A DNA stretch of 34,126 nt from Chromatiaceae bacterium (GTDB lineage Bacteria; Pseudomonadota; Gammaproteobacteria; Chromatiales; Chromatiaceae), in NCBI GenBank assembly GCA_026984455.1, contig JALSSC010000073.1, positions 1 to 34,126 of the forward strand, given 5' to 3'. Shown piece by piece: positions 1 to 7,113 of this stretch; position 1 is the stretch's first letter; each line of letters starts with the position of its first letter. Below the pieces are notes generated by a model. It saw only the letters and a list, made by a program, of their open reading frames with translations. It did not search any database and was not told the DNA's origin. The position numbers and the translations under genes are program-made.

Positions 1-79
1 GGAAAACCGCGAGTTTCGCGAACGACTCGAGCATAAAGAAGAAGTGATGAAGGGGATCCTGGCCGCCCTCGGGGGATGA
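1..79 (+). CDS. C-terminal fragment of an unknown protein (cut by the window edge)
   Basis: Read in the frame that starts at base 2, the first 79 bases code for 25 residues and then a TGA stop. The peptide is charged (Glu, Arg, Lys) and ends in ILAALGG, which looks like an amphipathic C-terminal helix. Codon use is GC-rich at third positions like the rest of the window, so it is probably the end of a real gene. The visible part is too short to assign a family. Confidence 0.45.
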   Translation, partial: ENREFRERLEHKEEVMKGILAALGG

Positions 80-101
80 GGGTGACGGCCATGGGGAAAT
101 G

Positions 102-207
102 GTAACCGTTCAGCCCTCATCCTTATATGAAAGGGGGGTTCCGGGAGGATTTAGGCGATAAGCCCCGAAAGCCCCCCCTTTTCCGAAGGGGGGGAGTGAA
201 CGGTTAC
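102..207. repeat. 106-bp segment bounded by an 11-bp perfect inverted repeat
   Basis: GTAACCGTTCA at 102-112 is matched by its exact reverse complement at 197-207. Between them lie G-rich and C-rich tracts able to form alternative hairpins. This could be a small non-autonomous element or simply a folded spacer. No target-site duplication was identified, so a mobile origin is not shown. Confidence 0.4.
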
Positions 208-289
208 GGGAAATATGTCCCCCTGGGGGTCACGCATTTCGCCATGACCGTCTTGTTTTATGAGCCTTTTGCGCTGTACGTAAGCCCGT

Positions 290-327
290 AGCCCGTAGGG
301 CGGGAAAGCGATAGCGCATCCCGCCGT
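290..327 (-). repeat. 38-bp dispersed repeat, copy A (inverted)
   Basis: This 38-bp sequence is identical, on the opposite strand, to 566-603, and similarity continues for several bases beyond with one mismatch. It contains the internally palindromic-looking core GGGCGGGAAAGCGATAGC. The perfect match over 38 bp excludes chance and indicates a short dispersed repeat. Confidence 0.7.
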
Positions 328-417
328 TGCCGCGAAAGACGCTTGCACCGACCTGAATCCACTTTTGTCACAGTGGCTTCCCGGATCGCCTGTATGAACT
401 CCGAAACGTGAGTTCTA

Positions 418-524
418 TACCCGTCGCACGTGAATATTTCCGTCCTTCGTTCCGTAGACGGCACTTCTCTGGGCCACTCCTCGCGACTGCGGCCGCCCCT
501 CGCACCCCTGGGCGGTGTGGCGAT
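418..524 (+). repeat. Truncated MITE copy with an internal insertion
   Basis: 418-440 is identical to the first 23 bp of the intact MITE at 711-870 and follows the same TA dinucleotide (416-417). About 41 bp of unrelated sequence comes next. The MITE interior then resumes at about 482 (CTGCGGCCGCCCCTCGCACC) and fades out near 524. No right-hand terminal repeat is present before the next element. It is therefore a decayed, probably immobile copy. Confidence 0.7.
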
Positions 525-565
525 CAAGGGGATGTCAGGGCACAGACAATGCGTTTGTCATGGCG

Positions 566-603
566 ACGGCGGGATGCGCTATCGCTTTCCCGCCCTACGG
601 GCT
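566..603 (+). repeat. 38-bp dispersed repeat, copy B
   Basis: Exact reverse complement of 290-327. Its right end falls where recognisable fmdE coding sequence begins (about 602), so this repeat marks the point where the 5' part of that gene was lost or replaced. Confidence 0.7.
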
Positions 604-1267
604 GGGTGTGGAACGCGCCCAAAACAAGGAACTGATGGTCCAGTCCGAGACCGGCAAGGGGCATGCCGCCGGCTGTTTCCTCGACGGCATCATGACCGCC
701 ACCGGTTGTATACCCGTCGCACGTGAATATTTCGCCACTGCGGCCGCCCCTCGCACCCCTGGGCTGTGTTGCGAAAGCTCGCCATAGTCCCCGCTATGAC
801 TCGCTTCCGCGCCTTGCCCAGGAGCACGAGGAACACCCTCGAAAAACGAAATATTCACGTGCGACGGGTATACCTATGGCAAATCCAATATCCAGAAACT
901 CTATTACAACAAGATGGCCTTTACCCTCATCGACATGAAGGGCAAGCGGGCGGTACGGGTCTCCCTGAAGCCGGATTTCTTCGAAGGGGCCTTGAACTCG
1001 CCCTTCGTCCAGCAGCGGGCCCAGGGGGTAGAGCCCCAGGACATCGCCCCGGAGGTGGTGGACCCCCTGGTGGAGCGCATCCTCTCCCTGCCAGAAGATC
1101 GATTCCTGGAGATCGGCGAGATCCAGGCCGTGGCGCCACCCAAGGCCCAGGGGACCTTCGAGACCCGCCGCTGTGCCCGCTGTGGCGAGGTGACCTCCGT
1201 CAACCGCCTGCGGCTGACCGAGGCAGGTGAATTCGTGTGCATCCCCTGCTCCGGGTGGGACGCATGA
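602..1267 (+). pseudogene. FmdE-family (formylmethanofuran dehydrogenase subunit E-like) gene, 5'-truncated and split by a MITE
   Basis: Residues read from 602 to 708 ([11 protein letters not shown], then [12 protein letters not shown]) and from 871 to the stop at 1265-1267 (YGKSNIQKL, KGKRAVRVSLKP, then a C-terminal zinc ribbon with CARC and CIPC) are the central and C-terminal parts of an FmdE-domain protein. The 160-bp MITE at 711-870 lies in the middle. Removing the element and one copy of the TA duplication restores an uninterrupted reading ...ATGCTYGKSN.... The N-terminal half, including the usual start, is missing: upstream sequence is repeat DNA. The stop codon overlaps the ATG of the next reading frame (ATGA). 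FmdE-type proteins are metal-binding and often sit beside molybdoenzyme or sulfur genes. This copy cannot make a normal product. Confidence 0.8.
711..870. mobile_element. 160-bp MITE with 24-bp perfect terminal inverted repeats, TA target duplication
   Basis: The ends 711-734 and 847-870 are perfect 24-bp inverted repeats beginning TACCCGTCGCACGTG. A TA dinucleotide flanks both sides (709-710 and 871-872). The element encodes no transposase. Duplication of TA is the hallmark of Tc1/mariner-IS630-type transposition, so a transposase of that group elsewhere in the genome probably mobilised it (inference). A second copy of exactly the same length, 149/160 identical, lies at 29286-29445. Confidence 0.88.
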
Positions 1268-1422
1268 AGGAGGTCCTGGTCCCGACAGATTTCTCCGAGG
1301 TCTCGGAGCAGGCCCTGGATCACGCTGTGCGGGCCGCCCCGGTGCCGGTGACGGTGGTCAAACCTAGACACCTGCACAAACACCTGCTGCGGCACGGGCA
1401 GGCCCTGGGAGACACACGATGA
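1264..1422 (+). pseudogene. Universal stress protein remnant (internally deleted)
   Basis: The 52-residue frame opens with MKEVLVPTDFSEVSEQAL, which is the conserved N-terminus of UspA-fold proteins. After only about 25 residues it jumps to APVPVTVVKPR, which resembles the C-terminal strand normally found some 110 residues later. The middle of the domain, including the nucleotide-binding GxxG segment, is absent. The deletion kept the reading frame. The frame overlaps the preceding stop and the tauE start by ATGA, so it may still be translated as a coupling peptide, but a folded Usp domain is not possible. Confidence 0.65.
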
Positions 1423-2186
1423 CCCTCCCGCTGGAGACCTATGCCCTGGCCACCGGCCTCATCTTCGTCGTCTCCATCCTGTTCTCCATGCTCGGCCTGG
1501 GGGGCGGGATGCTCTATGTCCCCATCTTCAAGTGGCTCGGCCTTCCTCTGAAGGCGGTGGCCATCCCCCTGGGGCTGTTGCTCAACGGGGTGACCACTCT
1601 CTCCGCCTTCATCCGTTACGCCCGCGAGGGTCTGGTGGACTTCCGGGGTGGCCTGCCGGCCGCGGCGGCGGGCCTGATCCTGGCCCCGGTTGGCGCCCAC
1701 ATGGTCCGGTACGTCCCCCAGGAGACGCTGATCGTCCTGTTCGCGCTGGCGGTCAGCATCGCCGGCCTGCGGACCCTGGCCCAATCCCGGAAGGGCGAAC
1801 CCAAGGCCCTGGCCGGCAAGGGCCGGCGCACCCTGATCGGGACCCTGGTGGGCGGCGGCGCCGGATTCATCGCCGGCCTGCTCGGGGTCGGCGGGGGCTT
1901 CATCATCGCCCCCATGCTGATGGAATTGGGTTATCCCACCAAGAACGCGGCGGCCACCACCGCCTTCATCGTCACCTTCTCCTCCTTCTCGGGCTTCCTC
2001 GGCCATATGGCCGAGGGGCGGTTCGATCTGCTCCTGGGCGGCCTCGCCCTGATGGCCGTGATCGCCGGCTCCCAGCTCGGTGCCTGGTTCATGTCCAACA
2101 AGGCCCGGCCCAGTTGGGTCAAGACCCTCTATGGCGTGGTCCTGCTCGCCGTCGCCGTCAAGCTGCTCTACGGCATCCTCGCTTGA
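1419..2186 (+). CDS. TauE/SafE-family sulfite/sulfonate exporter-like permease
   Basis: A 255-residue integral membrane protein with about eight hydrophobic segments. The two halves each carry the family's glycine-rich turn followed by a proline: GLGGGMLYVP near residue 28 and GVGGGFIIAP near residue 156, as expected for an internally duplicated TauE/SafE permease. Family members export sulfite, sulfonates or related anions across the inner membrane. The substrate here cannot be read from sequence. The ATG overlaps the stop of the Usp remnant (ATGA at 1419-1422), so it was the last gene of an fmdE-usp-tauE operon. It is intact although the two genes before it are broken, so it may still be used. 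Confidence 0.85.
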   Translation: MTLPLETYALATGLIFVVSILFSMLGLGGGMLYVPIFKWLGLPLKAVAIPLGLLLNGVTTLSAFIRYAREGLVDFRGGLPAAAAGLILAPVGAHMVRYVPQETLIVLFALAVSIAGLRTLAQSRKGEPKALAGKGRRTLIGTLVGGGAGFIAGLLGVGGGFIIAPMLMELGYPTKNAAATTAFIVTFSSFSGFLGHMAEGRFDLLLGGLALMAVIAGSQLGAWFMSNKARPSWVKTLYGVVLLAVAVKLLYGILA

Positions 2187-2408
2187 GCGGCCAAGGACCA
2201 CGATGCCATCTTCCGTGGCCGCCACTGGGCGGAGGCCCATCGCCCCATCGCCATCGACCAGGCGATCCCCGCCTGAGCCAAGCGGCGAGATGAACCAGCT
2301 CTCCAATCACCCGGTCAATAACTTCCTGATACGCCTGCATCCCACGCGCACCCGGTCGCGGTCCGCCCCACCCAGGACATCTCCCGACCCACGGGGACGA
2401 CGGGGGGA
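2187..2408. other. Short spacer between convergent genes, possible gene scrap
   Basis: Directly after the tauE stop, 30 codons stay open in the same frame (AAKDHDAIFRGRHW... to a TGA near 2274) with coding-like composition. They may be the tail of a deleted gene but have no start and no recognised family. The remainder to 2408 shows no gene on either strand. Confidence 0.35.
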
Positions 2409-3662
2409 TCAAGACAGCGCCCAGGCGATGGAGAAGGCAAACAACAGCAGCAGCCAGAGTACGGCGTTGCGTACCGCGGGGTCCCGCGCCAGGCCCCAGG
2501 CATAGAGGGCCTTGAGCAGGTCGTTGCTGCCGCTGGCAATGAGGACCGCGCTCACCAGGACGTCGTGATCCAGGGCGAAGTGGCCGGCGAGGAGCGAGAG
2601 GATGAAGGGATCGATATCGCTGAGACCGGTGAGAAAGGCCAACAGGCCGAGGCCCTGATCGCCGAAGCGGGCCACGATGTATTGGGTGAGTCCGGCGAAG
2701 ACCACGAACAGGAGGGCGAAGAGGATGGCGGTGGACAACTCCAGAGGATGGCGTACCCGCTGCGGTCCCACCGGCTCCGAATCCCGGGCGCAGCGCCGGT
2801 AGAGGAACCAGGCCAGGGCCAGCGAGGCCAGCAGGAACACGCCAAAGGGCAGGGCCAGGGCCAGGGCCATGCCCCGGTGGCCGAGGAGCAGGATCAACAA
2901 CCACAGGCGCAGGTACATCATGGCCGTGGCCAGGATCAGCGCCGGTGAGACCAGCGCCCCGCCCGCCTCGCGCACCCGCCGGGCGAGGACCACGGTGGCC
3001 GCGGTGCTGGAGTAGAGCCCTCCCAAGACCCCGGTGAGGAGGGGACCGCGGTTGGGGAAGAAGTAGGTCTGGGCCAGATAGCTGAGGTAGGAGATCCCCG
3101 AGACCACCACCACCGCCATCCACACCTGTTCGTAGGTCACCGTCACCATGGGGGCGATCTGCCGGTCGGGCAGCAGCGGCAGCACCAGCCCGGCCATGAC
3201 CAGAAACTTGGAGAAGGTCAGGGCCTCCTCACTGCGAAAGGCCTCCGAGAGACGACGGATGCCGGACTGCTCGCCGAGCATGAGGATCAGGATCACCACA
3301 TAGACGGCGAGGAACCATAGGGGCAGGACCTGGGTGATGGGTCCGACGAGAAACACCAGCAGGGCCAGCAACAGGCCGAGCAGGGACGCCTCCTGCTCGC
3401 GCAAGCGGCGGCGGTAGAACATCACCAACAGCACCCCCACCACCAGGAGACCCAGGAGCAGATAGTGCCCCCGGGGCGCGAGGGCGTAGAGGACGAAACC
3501 GAACACCCCCAGGAGGGTGAAGGTACGGGTGGTGCCGAAGCCCAGGTCGCGGTGTCCGCTGCGCCGGTAACTGTGGTACTCCAGCCCGATCAAGAAGCTG
3601 AGCGCCACCGTTATGACGAAATGGATCAACAGCGGGGGTAGGCCGGAGAGGTGGTCTGACAT
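2409..3662 (-). CDS. MgtC/DUF4010-family integral membrane protein
   Basis: A 417-residue, strongly hydrophobic protein with at least ten likely membrane spans. The N-terminal ~130 residues follow the MgtC/SapB-like pattern, including SFLIGLEYHSYRR and later FGTTRTFTLLGV. The rest matches the DUF4010 type, including TGVLGGLYSSTAATVVLARR and a C-terminal half with SGSNDLLKALYAW. This two-part layout and length fit the family. The biochemical role is not established for most members. MgtC itself is linked to magnesium stress and virulence, which need not apply here. I chose the ATG at 3662 (MSDHLSG) because the longer open frame upstream runs into a transposase scrap and G-rich repeats. Confidence 0.8.
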   Translation of the reverse strand: MSDHLSGLPPLLIHFVITVALSFLIGLEYHSYRRSGHRDLGFGTTRTFTLLGVFGFVLYALAPRGHYLLLGLLVVGVLLVMFYRRRLREQEASLLGLLLALLVFLVGPITQVLPLWFLAVYVVILILMLGEQSGIRRLSEAFRSEEALTFSKFLVMAGLVLPLLPDRQIAPMVTVTYEQVWMAVVVVSGISYLSYLAQTYFFPNRGPLLTGVLGGLYSSTAATVVLARRVREAGGALVSPALILATAMMYLRLWLLILLLGHRGMALALALPFGVFLLASLALAWFLYRRCARDSEPVGPQRVRHPLELSTAILFALLFVVFAGLTQYIVARFGDQGLGLLAFLTGLSDIDPFILSLLAGHFALDHDVLVSAVLIASGSNDLLKALYAWGLARDPAVRNAVLWLLLLFAFSIAWALS

Positions 3663-3786
3663 GAAGGTTACCTGGGTCCGGAGGTCGGTCTCGGGATAGA
3701 GTCTACACTCGCGGAACCCTTCAGCGTCACCCAACCGTGCGAGGTCTCGAAGACGACGGCAGAGACGAAAAGCGGACGCCGGATGT

Positions 3787-3936
3787 CCTGATGGGCGGCG
3801 GGGCGTGGATGGTGTGAGGCGCCCCCCACCGGATCGCGCTTGTGCCACTTGCGGAGGGTGTGCCGATGGACCCCGTACGTCCGGGCCAGGACCGTGGCCG
3901 GCCGGTCGGAGGCCTGGATCCCCCGTCGCAGCTCCC
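3787..3936 (-). pseudogene. Transposase N-terminal helix-turn-helix fragment (IS481-like)
   Basis: Read on the minus strand from about 3936, the peptide LRRGIQASDRPATVLARTYG followed by VHRHTLRKWHKRD has the spacing of the N-terminal helix-turn-helix found in IS481-type and related DDE transposases, which typically read LAxxYGVxxxTVxKWRKR. No DDE catalytic domain follows: the frame degenerates after about 45 residues and the DUF4010 gene begins. I see no terminal inverted repeats. It is a relic of an insertion sequence. Assignment to IS481 rather than another group is tentative. Confidence 0.5.
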
Positions 3937-3941
3937 GAGTA

Positions 3942-3967
3942 GGGGAGTAGGGGAAGGGGAGTAGGGG
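3942..3967 (+). other. Four-run guanine tract with G-quadruplex potential upstream of yrbG
   Basis: Four runs of exactly four G (3942-3945, 3950-3953, 3956-3959, 3964-3967) are separated by AGTA, AA and AGTA. This fits the canonical intramolecular G-quadruplex pattern with short loops and is symmetric. It lies on the coding strand 85 bp before the yrbG start and next to the transposase relic. It may be regulatory or only an expanded AGTAGGGG microrepeat. Confidence 0.6.
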
Positions 3968-4052
3968 ACATCCCGATTGTACGACCCACCCTTGCAGCCC
4001 CCCCCGGCCTCTGGAAGAATGCCTGCCAACCCTCGCCCACCCCCTTCGTCGT

Positions 4053-5030
4053 ATGTCATCACTCTGGTTCAACCTGGCGGCCATCGGCGCCGGCATCGCC
4101 CTGCTCGTCTGGGGTGCCGACCGCTTCGTCCTCGGTGCCGCCGCCCTGGCGCGGAACCTGGGGGTCTCCAGCCTGGTGATCGGCCTCACGGTGGTGGGCT
4201 TCGGCACCTCGGCCCCGGAGATGCTGGTGTCCGCCCTGGCGGCCCTGGATGGCAATCCAGGGGTGGCAGTGGGCAATGCCATCGGCTCCAATATCGCCAA
4301 CATCGGCCTGATTCTCGGTGCCACCGCGCTGGTCGTCCCGCTGCGGGTCCATTCCGGGGCGCTGCGGCGTGAATACCCCCTACTGCTCGGGGTCTCGCTG
4401 CTGGTGCCGGTCCTGGCCTGGAACCTGCGGTTGGACCGCATCGACGGGGTGATCCTGCTGGTCCTGCTGGTGGGCATCACCCTGCTCATGATCCACTGGG
4501 CGCGCCACGGCGACAGCCAGGATCCCCTGGCGACCGAGACCGCGGCGGAGATCCCCGAAGGGCTGGACACCCCACGCTCCCTGCTCTGGCTGGCCCTGGG
4601 CCTGGTGGTGTTGTTGATCGCCTCCCGTGCCTTGGTCTGGGGTGCGGTAGGCCTGGCCCAGGCCTTCGGCGTGAGCGATCTGGTGATCGGCCTGACCATC
4701 GTCGCCATAGGCACCAGCCTGCCGGAGCTGGCCGCTTCCATCGCCGGAGTGCTCAAGGGTGAGGACGACATCGCCATGGGCAACGTCCTCGGTTCCAATC
4801 TCTACAATCTCCTTGCGGTACTCAGTATCCCTGCCTTGATCGCCCCTACAGACCTCGACCCGGAGGTCCTGCGTCGCGATCTCCCGGTGATGTTGCTCAT
4901 GACCCTGGCGATCTACTTCTGCGGTCGCGGTCTCCATGGCCGCCAGGGCCGCATCCAGCGCTGGGAGGGCGCCCTCCTGCTGATCGCCTTCGCCGCTTAT
5001 CAATACTGGCTCTATTCGGAGACCGGCTGA
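4053..5030 (+). CDS. yrbG: Calcium/sodium antiporter, CaCA family (YrbG-like)
   Basis: A 325-residue membrane protein with about ten spans in two inverted halves. Both alpha repeats are clear: GFGTSAPEML with GNAIGSNIANI in the first half, and AIGTSLPELAAS with GNVLGSNLYNL in the second. The acidic residue in each (G/T)S(A/L)PE motif coordinates the cation in this family. It should exchange Na+ or K+ for Ca2+ at the inner membrane, although the physiological role of bacterial YrbG is unclear. It stands directly before kdsD (three bases between stop and start), the same order as in Escherichia coli. That supports the name and a shared transcript. Confidence 0.9.
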   Translation: MSSLWFNLAAIGAGIALLVWGADRFVLGAAALARNLGVSSLVIGLTVVGFGTSAPEMLVSALAALDGNPGVAVGNAIGSNIANIGLILGATALVVPLRVHSGALRREYPLLLGVSLLVPVLAWNLRLDRIDGVILLVLLVGITLLMIHWARHGDSQDPLATETAAEIPEGLDTPRSLLWLALGLVVLLIASRALVWGAVGLAQAFGVSDLVIGLTIVAIGTSLPELAASIAGVLKGEDDIAMGNVLGSNLYNLLAVLSIPALIAPTDLDPEVLRRDLPVMLLMTLAIYFCGRGLHGRQGRIQRWEGALLLIAFAAYQYWLYSETG

Positions 5031-5033
5031 GAC

Positions 5034-6014
5034 ATGGATGCCCAAGCGCGTGACCGAATCCAGGAGCTGGGCCGTGGGGTGATCCGTACCGAGGCCGAGG
5101 CGGTGGCCGCCCTCGCCGGGCGCATCGACCACGCCTTCGCCACGGCCTGTGGCCACCTGCTGGCCTGCACCGGACGCATCGTGGTCCTCGGGATGGGCAA
5201 GTCCGGGCACATCGGCGGCAAGATCGCCGCCACCCTGGCCAGCACCGGCAGCCCGGCCTTCTTCGTCCACCCGGGCGAGGCCAGTCACGGCGACCTGGGC
5301 ATGATCACGTCCAAGGACGTGGTCCTGGCCCTGTCCAATTCCGGTGAGACCCAGGAGCTGCTCACCATCCTGCCCCTCATCAAGCGTCTGGGGGTGCCCC
5401 TCCTGGCCCTCACCGGCAATCCCCACTCCACCCTGGCCCGCGAGGCCGACGTGAATCTCGATGTCAGCGTGACCCGCGAGGCCTGTCCCCTGGGACTCGC
5501 CCCCACCGCCAGCACCACCGCCGCCCTGGCCATGGGCGATGCCCTGGCGGTGGCCCTGCTGGAGAGCCGTGGTTTCACCACCGAGGACTTCGCCCGTTCC
5601 CACCCGGCGGGCAGCCTGGGCCGTCGTCTGTTGATCTACGTGGACAGCATCATGCACAAGGGCGACGCCATCCCCCAGGTGCGGACCGACGTCCTCCTCT
5701 CCGAGGCCTTGGTGGAGATGACCCGCAAGGGCCTGGGTATGACCGCGGTGGTGGACGAAGAGGGCCGGGTGCAGGGCATCTATACAGACGGGGACCTGCG
5801 CCGTACCCTCGATCATCAGGTGGATATTCACACCACCCGGGTGGCGGAGGCGATGACCCCGAATCCCAAGACCATACCCCCGGGGATCCTCGCCGCGGAG
5901 GCCTTGAAGCGTATGCAGGAGGCCAGGATCAACGGCCTCCTGGTGGTGGACCCGGAGGGGCGTCCCCTGGGCGCTCTGAACATGCATGACCTGCTCCGCC
6001 ATGGGGTAATGTGA
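5034..6014 (+). CDS. kdsD: D-arabinose 5-phosphate isomerase
   Basis: A 326-residue enzyme that converts D-ribulose 5-phosphate to D-arabinose 5-phosphate, the first committed step to Kdo, the inner-core sugar of lipopolysaccharide. An N-terminal SIS domain (about residues 30-190) shows GMGKSGHIGGK, the HPGEASHGDLG loop and SNSGET. Two CBS domains follow (about 205-265 and 275-326) and end GALNMHDLLRHG. Length and order match KdsD closely. It lies between yrbG and kdsC, the enzyme that completes Kdo formation. The ATG at 5034 follows the yrbG stop immediately. Confidence 0.95.
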   Translation: MDAQARDRIQELGRGVIRTEAEAVAALAGRIDHAFATACGHLLACTGRIVVLGMGKSGHIGGKIAATLASTGSPAFFVHPGEASHGDLGMITSKDVVLALSNSGETQELLTILPLIKRLGVPLLALTGNPHSTLAREADVNLDVSVTREACPLGLAPTASTTAALAMGDALAVALLESRGFTTEDFARSHPAGSLGRRLLIYVDSIMHKGDAIPQVRTDVLLSEALVEMTRKGLGMTAVVDEEGRVQGIYTDGDLRRTLDHQVDIHTTRVAEAMTPNPKTIPPGILAAEALKRMQEARINGLLVVDPEGRPLGALNMHDLLRHGVM

Positions 6015-6024
6015 GGACTGACCG

Positions 6025-6552
6025 ATGCAAGACATCCTCGAACGCGCACGTGCCGTCCGTCTGGTCCTGTTCGACGTGGATGGGGTACTCACCGATGGCA
6101 GCCTGTTCATCGGCGACGATGGCCAGGAATACAAGGCCTTCCACTCGCGCGACGGCCACGGTATGACCATGCTCATGCAGACTGGGGTGGAGATCGGAGT
6201 GATCACCGGGCGCCGCTCGGAGGTGGTGAGCATCCGCATGGCCGGCCTGGGGGTGAAGCACGTCTTCCAAGGCCGCCGCGACAAGCTGCCCGCCTATGTG
6301 CAGTTGCTCGGTGAGCTGGATCTGAAAGATCGTCAGGTGGCCTATGTGGGCGACGACGTGGTGGATCTGCCGGTGATGCGCCGGGTGGGTCTGGCGGTGG
6401 CGGTGGCCGACGCCCATCCCCTGGTGGCGCGTCATGCCCACTGGCAGACGCGCCAGCCCGGCGGACGCGGCGCCGCACGCGACCTCTGCGAATTGATCAT
6501 GGAGGCCCAGGGCACCCTGGAACCCATGCTGAACGGCTATCTCGAACCGTGA
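6025..6552 (+). CDS. kdsC: 3-deoxy-D-manno-octulosonate 8-phosphate phosphatase
   Basis: A 175-residue HAD-superfamily phosphatase that removes phosphate from Kdo-8-phosphate in the cytoplasm. Motif I is FDVDGVLTDG with the nucleophile Asp17 and acid/base Asp19. The catalytic Lys lies in GRRDKL, and motif IV is YVGDDVVDLPVM. There is no cap domain, as expected for the tetrameric KdsC type. The final TGA overlaps the GTG start of lptC (GTGA at 6549-6552), so the two are translationally coupled. All catalytic residues are present. Confidence 0.95.
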   Translation: MQDILERARAVRLVLFDVDGVLTDGSLFIGDDGQEYKAFHSRDGHGMTMLMQTGVEIGVITGRRSEVVSIRMAGLGVKHVFQGRRDKLPAYVQLLGELDLKDRQVAYVGDDVVDLPVMRRVGLAVAVADAHPLVARHAHWQTRQPGGRGAARDLCELIMEAQGTLEPMLNGYLEP

Positions 6553-7112
6553 TCGCCACGCGCACCTGGGCCTTGGGCCTGATCCTGGCGCTCCTGGCCG
6601 CCGCCTCCTGGTGGCTCGCCCGTCAGCAAGGCCCGGCGCCACTGCGCATTCCTGCTGCGGCCCATACCCCGGACTATTGGGGCGAAGGCATCCGCGCCCT
6701 GACCCTGGACGCCCACGGCCGGCCCCATCAGCGTCTCCAGGCCACGGCGAGCCGCCATTTCCCGGATGACGGCAGCACCGAGCTGGAACGGCCCCGCCTG
6801 CTCATTTATCGCCCTGAACGGCCGCCCTGGCATATCCAGGCCGAACGCGGCTGGGTCTCCCAGGACGGTGGCCTCATGCTGTTGCGCGGGCAGGTGCGGA
6901 TCGACCGTGCGGCCGCACCCGGGGTACGCCCGGTTCACCTGGTCACCCACGACCTCAGCGTGCGCCCGCGTGATGAATATGCCGAGACCGATGCCCCGGT
7001 GCGCATCGAGAGTCGGGCCGACTGGATCACCGCCACCGGCCTGAAGGCCTGGTTCCACCCGGCTGTACGGATTAAACTGCTGGCCCGCGTGCGCGGCCAC
7101 TACGAGGAATGA
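6549..7112 (+). CDS. lptC: LPS export protein LptC
   Basis: A 187-residue bitopic protein with one N-terminal membrane span (about residues 6-22) and a periplasmic beta-jellyroll domain of the LptC/LptA type. It accepts lipopolysaccharide from the LptBFG transporter and passes it to LptA. The sequence is divergent but shows the usual LQATASRHFPDDG and late TATGLKAWF segments. The GTG start overlaps the kdsC stop. Position between kdsC and lptA is diagnostic and is the strongest support. Confidence 0.88.
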   Translation: MIATRTWALGLILALLAAASWWLARQQGPAPLRIPAAAHTPDYWGEGIRALTLDAHGRPHQRLQATASRHFPDDGSTELERPRLLIYRPERPPWHIQAERGWVSQDGGLMLLRGQVRIDRAAAPGVRPVHLVTHDLSVRPRDEYAETDAPVRIESRADWITATGLKAWFHPAVRIKLLARVRGHYEE

Positions 7113-7113
7113 C

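Larger units (their letters stand above)
80..601. other. Non-coding stretch built of short repeats
   Basis: No convincing gene lies here. The stretch holds an inverted repeat (102-112 with 197-207), runs of seven C and seven G that can pair (172-178 with 188-194), two opposed copies of a 38-bp sequence, and a broken copy of the MITE described below. Open frames on both strands translate to low-complexity or repeat-derived peptides. It looks like an insertion-prone spacer in a region of gene decay. Confidence 0.6.
3663..4052. other. 390-bp spacer with a transposase scrap and a G-rich tract
   Basis: Between the divergent DUF4010 gene and yrbG there is no intact gene. The stretch contains a helix-turn-helix transposase fragment on the minus strand and a four-run G tract on the plus strand (both listed separately). 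The start of yrbG at 4053 has no clear ribosome binding site just upstream. Confidence 0.6.

Noticed and set aside
1320..2306. 328-codon minus-strand open frame opposite tauE
   Set aside because: Gly/Gln/Glu/His-rich antisense product with no domain; TauE motifs are on the plus strand.
3935..3970. CRISPR-like or tandem-repeat array in the AGTAGGGG tract
   Set aside because: Only a few irregular short units and no spacers; better described as a G-rich microrepeat.
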